Shown piece after piece: positions 7,618 through 13,756 of a stretch of DNA of 15,479 nt. The DNA is taken from assembly GCA_049514575.1 (NCBI GenBank), contig JBEKUX010000069.1, forward strand, positions 1 to 15,479, read 5' to 3'. The stretch comes from BOG-1184 sp049514575. Its GTDB lineage: Bacteria > Fibrobacterota > Chitinivibrionia > Chitinivibrionales > Chitinispirillaceae. How positions within the stretch are numbered: position 1 is the stretch's first letter; each line of letters opens with the position of its first letter. The translations under genes were made by a program, and so were the position numbers. Under the pieces are notes generated by a model. The model had not been told where the DNA came from, ran no database searches, and saw nothing but the letters and a program-made list of their open reading frames with translations.

Positions 7618-7773
7618 GGATTTCTTTTCCAAATTTGACAATAAATTGCCAGGAATGGTATATTCTTCCCACAAGTCGAAGTTGATGGCGGCGATGGTAA
7701 AATGACGGAAAATATGACGTAGGTAAAGGAAAATTTGTTATACGTCCGCCTGCTCCTGAAAAAATCAAATTAC
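7618..7773 (+). repeat. IS-derived promoter/leader cassette, copy 1
   Basis: The first of three ~150-bp related modules. Shared blocks in order are GGATTTCTTTTCC, the TTGACA box, AATAAATTGCC, GGAATGGTATA, GGTAAAATGAC, GTAAAGGAAAA, CTCCTG and AAATCAAATTAC. It ends 38 bases before the barrel-protein start. One frame still spells NLTINCQEWYIL, as in copy 3. No transposase coding remnant is recognisable upstream of this copy. Confidence 0.85.
7635..7664 (+). promoter_or_regulatory. Promoter in cassette copy 1
   Basis: TTGACA (7635-7640), an 18-base spacer and TATATT (7659-7664). It would give a leader of roughly 140 bases for the barrel-protein gene at 7812. Confidence 0.75.
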
Positions 7774-7811
7774 ATAACAGTAACTCATCAAAACATCAAA
7801 AGGAGGAAAGC

Positions 7812-8576
7812 ATGAGAAAGGTTCTTCTGGCAACGGGTGTTTTCACAATGGTTTCCATGTCTATGGCCCAGCACCTTGAGGTAGGGGTGGACGGGGGATA
7901 CGGGCTTGGGGTGGGGACGGCTCTTGTGGGGGATAATACTACACTTGATCAGAACTATACCCAGACCCAGTACGACGAGGTTTACGCGTCCCGGGGCAAG
8001 GGTTTAAAGTTGGGGGGCGAGGTTGTTTATTTCTTCAATGATAACATGGGAATTATGGTTGCATCCGGCTATTCGATGCTCGGCAAGTATTCCACGGAAA
8101 GGAAGCAGACGGGCGACACGACTCAATGGACGACGACCTCAAGTTATCTGCCCATTAATCTCGGCCTGAAATTCAAGGCAAAAATGGGAATCGTAGAGCC
8201 CTATCTCTATGTGGCTCCGGGTATGTACTTTCCCAAGCAGATTAATACGGCGATTGACCGTACCGGCTTGGGGGCGGATACTGTTAAAACAACGTACTCC
8301 TATGCGCTGGGGTGGGGTGTTTCCTCAGGTATCGGCGCCGTGATCAGGGTCTCTGAACAGGTGGGAATAAAACTGGAGATCACGCCGACCTATGCGTTTG
8401 CAAAGCAAAGCCAGTACGTGGCCGAACATAAGGGCCAGAAGATTACCACTATTTTCAAGGGCGATACGGGACAGCTTCCCGTCGCTACGAGCGATACGCA
8501 GTACCAGCATGATGCGCCGCGGGATTCGTACAGTTCCGTGGCTGTCAGGGCCGGCGTGTGCTTTAAGATTTTCTAG
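7812..8576 (+). CDS. Outer-membrane beta-barrel protein
   Basis: A 254-residue exported protein. Residues 1-19 form a short signal peptide ending in MSMA. The mature part alternates polar and hydrophobic residues in strands (VEVG-like start LEVGVDGGYGLG, GEVVYFFNDNMGIMVASGYSM, YLPINLGLKFKAKMGIVEPYLYVAPG, AVRAGVCFKIF) and ends in phenylalanine, the usual BAM signature. This fits the OMP_b-brl/OmpA-like barrel group of 8-10 strands; no ligand or transport function can be read. AGGAGG ends 5 bases before the ATG. Promoter and leader are supplied by cassette copy 1. Two hairpins follow the stop. Confidence 0.82.
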   Translation: MRKVLLATGVFTMVSMSMAQHLEVGVDGGYGLGVGTALVGDNTTLDQNYTQTQYDEVYASRGKGLKLGGEVVYFFNDNMGIMVASGYSMLGKYSTERKQTGDTTQWTTTSSYLPINLGLKFKAKMGIVEPYLYVAPGMYFPKQINTAIDRTGLGADTVKTTYSYALGWGVSSGIGAVIRVSEQVGIKLEITPTYAFAKQSQYVAEHKGQKITTIFKGDTGQLPVATSDTQYQHDAPRDSYSSVAVRAGVCFKIF

Positions 8577-8584
8577 TTGGTAAA

Positions 8585-8614
8585 CCGATCCCGCGGCCCA
8601 GGCCGGGGGATCGG
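8585..8614 (+). terminator. Long hairpin after the barrel-protein gene
   Basis: CCGATCCC (8585-8592) pairs with GGGATCGG (8607-8614), and inside it CGGC pairs with GCCG around a CCAG loop after one G/G mismatch. It lies 9 bases after the stop. There is no T tract directly after it, but a second hairpin with CTTTT follows at 8631. Confidence 0.6.
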
Positions 8615-8627
8615 CGGTCAATGCTGA

Positions 8628-8838
8628 TTACGGCCGGGCGGCTGAACCGGCCGCTTTTATCATCGGTCCGCGGTTCACGGTCACGGGGTTTTTAATTAAC
8701 TCCGGCAGATTGTAATTGTTATAATAATGCTCATACCGTGACGGATTTTTCTGCGGGACCGCAAAAAGCTTGTTCCCCTCTCCTTTTTGCTGCTGAACAT
8801 CAGCCTTCTGCCGTTTCTTGACCATGAATGCCACAAAT
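8628..8838 (-). pseudogene. Relic of a PD40/TolB-like propeller lipoprotein (3' end only)
   Basis: On the minus strand one frame reads LWHSWSRNGRRLMFSS and then another reads KLFAVPQKNPSRYEHYY followed by NLPELIKNPV and a TAA at 8630-8628. These match, in order, SWHSWSKNGRWILFSS, KPFILPQRDGAFYDSF and NVPEFAVAPV near the C-terminus of the intact lipoprotein at 13757-15292. About 15 residues between the blocks are missing and the frame changes there. Everything upstream of LWHSW is gone, where the sequence meets the transposase relic. It is a non-functional paralogue fragment. Confidence 0.7.
8631..8658 (+). terminator. Intrinsic-type hairpin with short T run
   Basis: CGGCCGG (8631-8637) pairs perfectly with CCGGCCG (8647-8653), loop of 9, followed by CTTTT. 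It overlaps the degraded end of the minus-strand propeller relic and may stop transcripts leaving the barrel gene. Confidence 0.55.
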
Positions 8839-8960
8839 CGCAGCGGGCGCCGAAAATGCGTTTACGAGGTTGATCCGCTGAAGTGCCCCGCGTGTGGGGC
8901 GAGATGAAGATCGTTTCGTTTATCGAGGAAGCGCCCGGTCCGCCGCCGGGATTTCTTTTC
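8839..8960 (+). pseudogene. IS91-family-like transposase C-terminal relic (frameshifted)
   Basis: From 8860 one frame reads VYEVDPLKCPACG; after a one-base shift another reads EMKIVSFIEEAPGPPPG. Together they match the conserved C-terminal phrase of IS91-type (Y2) transposases, roughly VYEVDPLxCPxCGGEMxIxxFIEE. The usual EKILRHLGLW segment is deleted here but is present in the relic at 11871. The frame continues into cassette copy 2 (NLTINCPEWY). No N-terminal transposase sequence remains, so the element is dead. Identification rests on remembered family motifs. Confidence 0.65.
8934..8959 (+). terminator. Hairpin plus T-rich run just before cassette promoter 2
   Basis: CCCGG (8934-8938) pairs with CCGGG (8946-8950), followed by ATTTCTTTT. 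A comparable hairpin and T run stands at the same place before cassette copy 3, so the structure may belong to the element end and insulate the promoter from upstream transcription. Confidence 0.45.
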
Positions 8961-9100
8961 CAAAATTTGACAATAAATTGCCCGGAATGGTATAATAAAG
9001 TCAAAGTTTATGGGGGAAAAGGGGGTAAAATGACGGAAAATATGACATGTGTAAAGGAAAGTTATTATACGGCCGTCTGTTCCTGGAAAAATCAAATTAC
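8949..9100 (+). repeat. IS-derived promoter/leader cassette, copy 2
   Basis: The second module, with all conserved blocks of copy 1. It continues directly from the transposase relic in the same frame (FLFQNLTINCPEWYN). It ends 36 bases before the DUF362 start. It differs from the others in the block after the -10 box (about 9000-9025). Confidence 0.85.
8967..8996 (+). promoter_or_regulatory. Promoter in cassette copy 2
   Basis: TTGACA (8967-8972), 18-base spacer and TATAAT (8991-8996): a full consensus for both boxes. It would drive the DUF362 gene and the propeller gene behind it with a leader of ~135 bases. Confidence 0.8.
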
Positions 9101-9136
9101 TAGCGGTCTATCAGTTTGTCAGTAAAGAAGGCATGT

Positions 9137-10612
9137 ATGAGCCTTAATCGAAGGGAGTTTTTAAAGAGGACCGGCGCGGGCGCTACTATGATAGCGGCAG
9201 GGGCGGGTATGCTGAAAAGCAGCGCCTTTGCGATGAACCCGGCAAAGAACCAAGCCACAAGCGATGTCTCGTTCGTCGGATCATCGTCATCCGGAACCCG
9301 GCGGCAGATGATAGCCGATGTGCTGGAGCCGTGGCGCGCAACGGTCACTGCCGGAATCGTGGGCAAAACCATTCTTATCAAGCCGAATCTCGTATATACC
9401 GGCGTGCTTTGCGCTACCCATGTCGATGCAATTCGCGGCCTTCTCGATTTTCTGCGGACCATCACCTCTGCGCCCATCATCATCGGCGAGTGTTCTGCCT
9501 ATAGTCCTATTTCGAACTTGTGGACTGCGGACGGCTACAATGCCTTGACGACAGAATATACCGATGTTTCCCTGATGGACTTAAATAATACGGCCAGTAT
9601 GCCTTCGGTCAATCGCGACATATGGAACACCGACTTTTCAACCACCACATCCATTGCGGTTACCTCGGCTTTTTTTAGTTCGAGTTATTACGTAATCTCT
9701 ATTGCAAGGCCGAAAACACACAACTGCATGGTGATGACCGGCGTCAATAAAAACATGCTCATGGCTGCGCCGCTTACGTCGATTAAACAACAAATGCACG
9801 GCGCGATCGGGTGGTACAGCGGTCAGCACACGGATGAGGACAAATGCCTCGCGTACAACATATATCAGCTGGGCAATCTTATGTACACAGAAGGCTCGCC
9901 TGCGCTGGCGGTCCTCGATGCATGGGAGGGAATGCAGGGTAACGGACCTACCTCGGGCACGAGCTACATGCAATACTGCGCCGTTGCGGGCATCGATCCC
10001 CTTGCCGTGGACCGGCTGTGCGCGAAACTGATGGGCTTCTCTGACACGGCCACTGATCCGATGGACTATAACAATCCGAGTTACACGGACATGCGGGCGC
10101 TTCTGTGGCTTTCCAACGCGGGCTTTGGTAATTATGACCTGAGCAAGATCAACTTCATCCTCGGTTCTTTGTCCATCCTGTCAACGTATGTCCATTCGTA
10201 TACATTAGCAGACAATTACCGTGGTACCAACACGGGTGATACTACTCATTACGAGACCAGATGGACCGGCGGTCCGCCGGCCACGATTCTGGATCCGGAG
10301 ACTGCGGTGAAGGACTCGCATTACTTGGACCCGAAACCGTTCCTGACGCCCCAGGTCAGGGGAGTGATAAGCGGCAGCGAAGTAACCATCAATTTCAGCC
10401 TGCCGGTCAGTTTCCCCATCCGACTCGGCATTTTCAATCTCCAGGGTGCTGAAGTCTGCCGGCTCGGCGAGGAATACCTGCTGGCAGGAAGGTATACCAA
10501 GGTCTGGGACTGCCGCGACGGCCACGGCTCCAGGGTGCGTTCGGGGCGTTACCTTATCAAACTCGAATTCGGTTCGCGTTCCATGTGCGACCTGATCTCC
10601 CTCGCGAGATAG
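9137..10612 (+). CDS. Tat-exported DUF362 protein with C-terminal sorting tail
   Basis: A 491-residue protein from ATG 9137. An in-frame TTG at 9116 is possible, but AAGAAGG five to six bases before 9137 and the Tat motif placement favour the ATG. Residues 1-~32 are a twin-arginine signal (NRREFLKR, then a glycine/alanine-rich core ending SAFA). The body matches DUF362: KTILIKPNLVYTG, PIIIGECSA, VISIARPKTHNC, TGVNKNMLM, and ALAVLDAWEGMQGNGP with GIDPLAVDRLCAKLMG. The biochemical role of DUF362 is not established; some members carry ferredoxin clusters, and no CxxCxxC is seen here. The last ~75 residues form a FlgD/Por-like tail (RLGIFNLQGAEV ... GRYLIKLEF). The next gene starts 27 bases later, so the two are probably an operon driven by cassette copy 2. 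Confidence 0.83.
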   Translation: MSLNRREFLKRTGAGATMIAAGAGMLKSSAFAMNPAKNQATSDVSFVGSSSSGTRRQMIADVLEPWRATVTAGIVGKTILIKPNLVYTGVLCATHVDAIRGLLDFLRTITSAPIIIGECSAYSPISNLWTADGYNALTTEYTDVSLMDLNNTASMPSVNRDIWNTDFSTTTSIAVTSAFFSSSYYVISIARPKTHNCMVMTGVNKNMLMAAPLTSIKQQMHGAIGWYSGQHTDEDKCLAYNIYQLGNLMYTEGSPALAVLDAWEGMQGNGPTSGTSYMQYCAVAGIDPLAVDRLCAKLMGFSDTATDPMDYNNPSYTDMRALLWLSNAGFGNYDLSKINFILGSLSILSTYVHSYTLADNYRGTNTGDTTHYETRWTGGPPATILDPETAVKDSHYLDPKPFLTPQVRGVISGSEVTINFSLPVSFPIRLGIFNLQGAEVCRLGEEYLLAGRYTKVWDCRDGHGSRVRSGRYLIKLEFGSRSMCDLISLAR

Positions 10613-10639
10613 CCGGGGGAAACAATAATTGAGGATGAT

Positions 10640-11872
10640 ATGTTGATCACCATCCTAAAAACAGCAGGAAGGTTTTGCCTTCCCGGTGTTTTCGTCTTCG
10701 GGAGCGCTTCCTGCGCCTTCGGCCAGAGTTTCGGCACCGTAACCCTTCCCAGCTGGCTTGCCGATTCGGGAATCCCGGTGCAGCGGGCGGCAACGTCGAC
10801 GCCGACGCTTAACCAATGGGCTGAAGGGCCGGTTATGGCTAGAAACGGCACCGCTTTTTTTTCCGAGCAGAACGCCGGAAATATCTGGAAGGTCTCAGCG
10901 GCCGGGGTAATGACCAAACTGGTGACCGTTACCAGCGGAACCACCAACTATGTCAATGGCTTGGATTTCAACCCGATCGACGGAAACCTCGTTGTTTGCG
11001 AGCAGGCCAGAATCACTGAACGTGATACGACGGACGGCCATGTTATCAAGGTCATTACCAGTGGAACCACCTGGGGGCAGGGTGCCAACGATTTGACGTT
11101 CGCCTCGAACGGCGATTTATTCTTCACCTGTTTTAACCAGCACATTTTTTTCCATTCGAAGGACAGTTCCGTCAACGAAGATTGGAACTATGCCGTCCCG
11201 GCCAACTGCGAGTGGAACGGCATTGAGTACATTGAGGAAAAAGGGATTATTTACCTCTGTCAGTATGGACAGAACAAGGTACTCACCTTCAAGGTCAGTC
11301 CGGCGACCCATCTCATAGACACGAGTACGCAGAAAACCTTTGCTGCGGTGACTTCGCCTGATGGTATTACCGTTGATTCGCTGTATAACGTTTATATCGC
11401 CAGCAACACCACGGGCGGCGCCTATCCTGAGTCGATTGTGGCGTACGACTCCACCGGTAAAGTACTGGGCTCAATACATATGATCCAGAAGCTGCCGAGT
11501 ACCAGCCTGAATACTACCAACTGTGTGTTCGGAAATTTTCCTTTCGGCGGCGGCACGGACCCGAAGGCGCTCTATATTACCGGCGACAGCGGTCTTTTCA
11601 AGGTCCAGCTCAAGGTGGCCGGACGAGTGAGGCCGGTGGCCACTGCGGTGAGGCGGGCGTCGGGAACTTTTCCCTATGTCAACGCCGCTGGACCGCGGAC
11701 AGCGCTCCGGCTCTTTCTCGGCACGAACTCCCCGGCAGACGCTGGGCTGTTTGCATATGACGGCATTAAAAATGCCGTTCTCTTTAACCTGCTCGGCCAG
11801 AGAGCGGGCAGGCACGTTCCCGACAAGGCGCCGTCCGCCGTGTATATACTGCAAAACAAAGCGACTCGCTGA
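10640..11872 (+). CDS. Secreted SGL/NHL-like beta-propeller protein
   Basis: A 410-residue exported protein. The N-terminus (1-~29) is a signal peptide ending CAFGQ. The rest shows repeated propeller blades of the SMP-30/gluconolactonase type (GPVMARNGTAFFSEQNAGNIWKV, NGLDFNPIDGNLVVCEQ, ANDLTFASNGDLFFT, DGITVDSLYNVYIAS). Known relatives are lactonases with a metal in the central tunnel; whether this one is catalytic cannot be told. A short tail (VLFNLLGQRAG ... AVYILQNK) looks like a trimmed sorting domain. GAGG precedes the ATG by 5 bases. The TGA at 11870-11872 overlaps the first bases of the transposase relic, so the last residues may have been altered by that insertion. It lies 27 bases after the DUF362 gene. 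Confidence 0.8.
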   Translation: MLITILKTAGRFCLPGVFVFGSASCAFGQSFGTVTLPSWLADSGIPVQRAATSTPTLNQWAEGPVMARNGTAFFSEQNAGNIWKVSAAGVMTKLVTVTSGTTNYVNGLDFNPIDGNLVVCEQARITERDTTDGHVIKVITSGTTWGQGANDLTFASNGDLFFTCFNQHIFFHSKDSSVNEDWNYAVPANCEWNGIEYIEEKGIIYLCQYGQNKVLTFKVSPATHLIDTSTQKTFAAVTSPDGITVDSLYNVYIASNTTGGAYPESIVAYDSTGKVLGSIHMIQKLPSTSLNTTNCVFGNFPFGGGTDPKALYITGDSGLFKVQLKVAGRVRPVATAVRRASGTFPYVNAAGPRTALRLFLGTNSPADAGLFAYDGIKNAVLFNLLGQRAGRHVPDKAPSAVYILQNKATR

Positions 11873-11907
11873 GAAAATACTGCGGAACTGCGGTCTGTGG
11901 AAAGAAG

Positions 11908-11932
11908 CGCCCTGTCCGGGGCGGGATTTTTT
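11908..11932 (+). terminator. Hairpin plus T run after the propeller gene
   Basis: CGCCC (11908-11912) pairs with GGGCG (11919-11923), loop of six, then GGATTTTTT. Located 36 bases after the propeller stop and directly before the cassette promoter, it could end the 9137-11872 transcript. Confidence 0.6.
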
Positions 11933-12067
11933 CCCAAATTTGACAATAAATTGCCAGGAATGGTATATTCTCCACACGAGTCGAAATTGATGGCGGCGGG
12001 GGGTAAAATGACTTGTGTAAAGAAAAATTTATTATACGCCAGCCTGCTCCTGGAAAAATCAAATTAC
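11924..12067 (+). repeat. IS-derived promoter/leader cassette, copy 3
   Basis: The third module. It matches copy 1 closely through the promoter (CCAGGAATGGTATATTCT) but lacks 12 bases that lie between two ATGAC words in copies 1 and 2, a typical slippage deletion. It is separated from the esterase gene by a structured insert at about 12068-12177. Confidence 0.85.
11940..11969 (+). promoter_or_regulatory. Promoter in cassette copy 3
   Basis: TTGACA (11940-11945), 18-base spacer and TATATT (11964-11969). It would transcribe the esterase gene at 12203 with a leader of ~225 bases. Confidence 0.75.
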
Positions 12068-12177
12068 CTATCAATTAATGTGCCGGCGGAGGCGGGAAAA
12101 GACCGGGTGAAATCTCGCATGCAAACTGGAAATTTGCATTCGCCCCGCTTCCGGTAAATCTAATTACGCGTCAATTT
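12055..12177 (+). repeat. Structured insert flanked by imperfect direct repeats
   Basis: AAATCAAATTACCTATCAAT (from 12055) and AAATCTAATTACGCGTCAAT (from 12156) are imperfect direct repeats. Between them, ATGCAAA/TTTGCAT (12119-12125, 12133-12139), GCGGG/CCCGC (12092-12096, 12144-12148) and CCGG/CCGG (12083-12086, 12151-12154) nest into a long hairpin. It is absent from copies 1 and 2 and would lie in the esterase leader RNA. Confidence 0.5.
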
Positions 12178-12202
12178 TATCCGCAGTTGGAGGGAGGTAC
12201 TT

Positions 12203-13447
12203 ATGATACGGTTAAAGGTAACGTTGTGCGTGCTTTTCGCAGCTTTTTTGTTCCAGGGGTTTGCGGCCCCGAGCGATTCGTGTCTGAGTGGCAGCACAAA
12301 ATTGTCCGACGGTACAACAGAGATGTACCGGTTGTATGTTCCCCGGAATTACTCAACGCAGTACAGGTATCCGCTCATTATGTGCTTGAACGGCATTGGA
12401 ACATTAGGAAGTGACAATAAAATACAAGTTGATTGGGATGATATAGCGCATCAATGGATGCTTGATAGTGTTAAAAATAAATATAAGCCATTCGTTTTTT
12501 ATCCGCAGTGTCCAAGTCCGAGTGGAACTTATGAGTGGGGGTATTTTAATACAGGAACCGCCGCACAGAAAGGATATGCGGCTCTAGCCACCCAGGCTGC
12601 AGTTAAGGTCATCGACTCCCTGATTAAGGTATATCCCATCGATACTACCCGCCTGTATGTTGTCGGCCTTTCATGGGGCGGTATCGGTACCGAAGCTTGT
12701 TTGATGAGTTATCCCAATAAATTTGCCGCTATGGGGCCTTGCGCAGGAGAAAATTATCTCAATACTGTATCGGTCATGACTAAAACACCGTTCTGGATGT
12801 GGCACGGTGCTGTTGACCAAACGGTTCCTGTGGCACCCGACCGGAATCTTGTCGCGGCTTGTTCCACAGCTCATTATCCTGTGGTGAAATATTATGCGGC
12901 AATCAATACGACAACGTATCAATTATTAACCCCCACGGGCATTTCTGCGGATTCGCTCCTCAAGGCGGTTGTCAATGGTGCAAAGTTTTTATATAACGAA
13001 GTCAGCAGCGTAACCGGTTGCACCAGCACCAACAACCATGATTGTTCTGGCTACCATTGGTCTGGTTGGTATGCATGCTGGTTCCACCCGCTGTTTGTTC
13101 CGTGGTTGATGGCCTGGTCCAAAGTAAATGCGGTAAGCACATTCACCTGGCCGGCGCCGGGCCCGAAAGCGGTGACGGCCGTCTCCCAGGGACCGCTGGC
13201 ATCGCCCGCCTCCGTTTCGGGACCGCTTCAGATTGCCGGCGGGACGATCCGATGGAAGGGCGTTTCGCGGTTGCCGTTCCGGCTTGACATCTATGCGGCG
13301 AACGGCTCCCTCGTAAAGCGTTATGAAATTTGTCAAGGAGAGGGAGCGCTGGACTGCTCCGGATTGACGAAAGGCGTCTATTTCGTTACAATCGATGCGC
13401 AGAACCGGTCCGCAAGGATGATGGCCATTTCTGAAAATAGAAGGTGA
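12203..13447 (+). CDS. Secreted CE1/PHB-depolymerase-like esterase with sorting tail
   Basis: A 414-residue exported alpha/beta hydrolase. Residues 1-~22 are a signal peptide (GFAA). The fold is visible from YRLYVPRNYS and YPLIMCLNGIG onward. S157 lies in the nucleophile elbow GLSWGG, D205 in WHGAVDQTVP, and H285 in YHWSGWYACW (or H279) completes the triad. The layout fits CE1-type acetylxylan/feruloyl esterases and PHB depolymerase relatives, acting on ester side groups; substrate is inferred from neighbours. The last ~60 residues form a sorting tail (RLDIYAANGSLVKRY ... GVYFVTIDAQ). GGAGGGAGG ends 5 bases before the ATG. The catalytic part is AT-rich (about 38% GC at 12421-12540) while the linker and tail are about 71% GC at 13141-13260. 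Expression is probably from cassette copy 3. Confidence 0.85.
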   Translation: MIRLKVTLCVLFAAFLFQGFAAPSDSCLSGSTKLSDGTTEMYRLYVPRNYSTQYRYPLIMCLNGIGTLGSDNKIQVDWDDIAHQWMLDSVKNKYKPFVFYPQCPSPSGTYEWGYFNTGTAAQKGYAALATQAAVKVIDSLIKVYPIDTTRLYVVGLSWGGIGTEACLMSYPNKFAAMGPCAGENYLNTVSVMTKTPFWMWHGAVDQTVPVAPDRNLVAACSTAHYPVVKYYAAINTTTYQLLTPTGISADSLLKAVVNGAKFLYNEVSSVTGCTSTNNHDCSGYHWSGWYACWFHPLFVPWLMAWSKVNAVSTFTWPAPGPKAVTAVSQGPLASPASVSGPLQIAGGTIRWKGVSRLPFRLDIYAANGSLVKRYEICQGEGALDCSGLTKGVYFVTIDAQNRSARMMAISENRR

Positions 13448-13522
13448 AGGCTAATGCGCTCCCTGCCTCTGCCATAGCCGACTACGGCGAATGCGGGCGC
13501 TGGTCACTGCCAGGTATAATTC

Positions 13523-13560
13523 AAGCCCCCGGTACGAAAGTAGCGGGGGCTTATTTTTTT
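13523..13560 (+). terminator. Strong intrinsic terminator of the esterase gene
   Basis: AAGCCCCCG (13523-13531) pairs perfectly with CGGGGGCTT (13544-13552). Inside, TAC/GTA closes a GAAA tetraloop. It is followed by A and seven T. Confidence 0.92.
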
Positions 13561-13756
13561 GGAATTGATTGCAGGTTCGCAACCGCATTCGTATCTCATC
13601 ATACAGCCGTTTGGTGAAAATGCAAATCTCCTTATCCTCCCTAATACAATTCCCTGCAGCAATGACCCGTGATCTATTGCATTATTGGGGTTTAATTCCC
13701 GGGCCAGCGATTTATTTTTTCAGGAGCAGGAAGCAGGAGGGCGTTTATGGCTCTTA
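13561..13756. other. Intergenic region between convergent esterase and lipoprotein genes
   Basis: No gene is seen. A 17-base stretch at 13714-13730 is, on the minus strand, identical to 7749-7765 of cassette copy 1; the rest of the cassette is absent. A run of six T (13715-13720) on the plus strand is six A in the lipoprotein transcript, so it is not a terminator tail for that gene. Confidence 0.35.

Larger units (their letters stand above)
11871..11990 (+). pseudogene. IS91-family-like transposase C-terminal relic, second copy
   Basis: The frame starting at 11871 reads EKILRNCGLWKEAPCPG, the piece that normally follows FIEE in IS91-type transposases and that is missing from the relic at 8839. 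It then runs without a stop through NLTINCQEWYILHTSRN to TGA 11988-11990, through the cassette promoter. The two relics are therefore complementary deletions of one element. No start, catalytic region or other end is present. Confidence 0.6.

Noticed and set aside
9030..9123. A conserved leader peptide (MTENMTCVKE...) encoded in the cassettes
   Set aside because: In copy 1 the frame stops after six codons, and copies 2 and 3 differ by a one-base indel after GTAAAG, so the downstream frame is not conserved. The similarity is at DNA level only.
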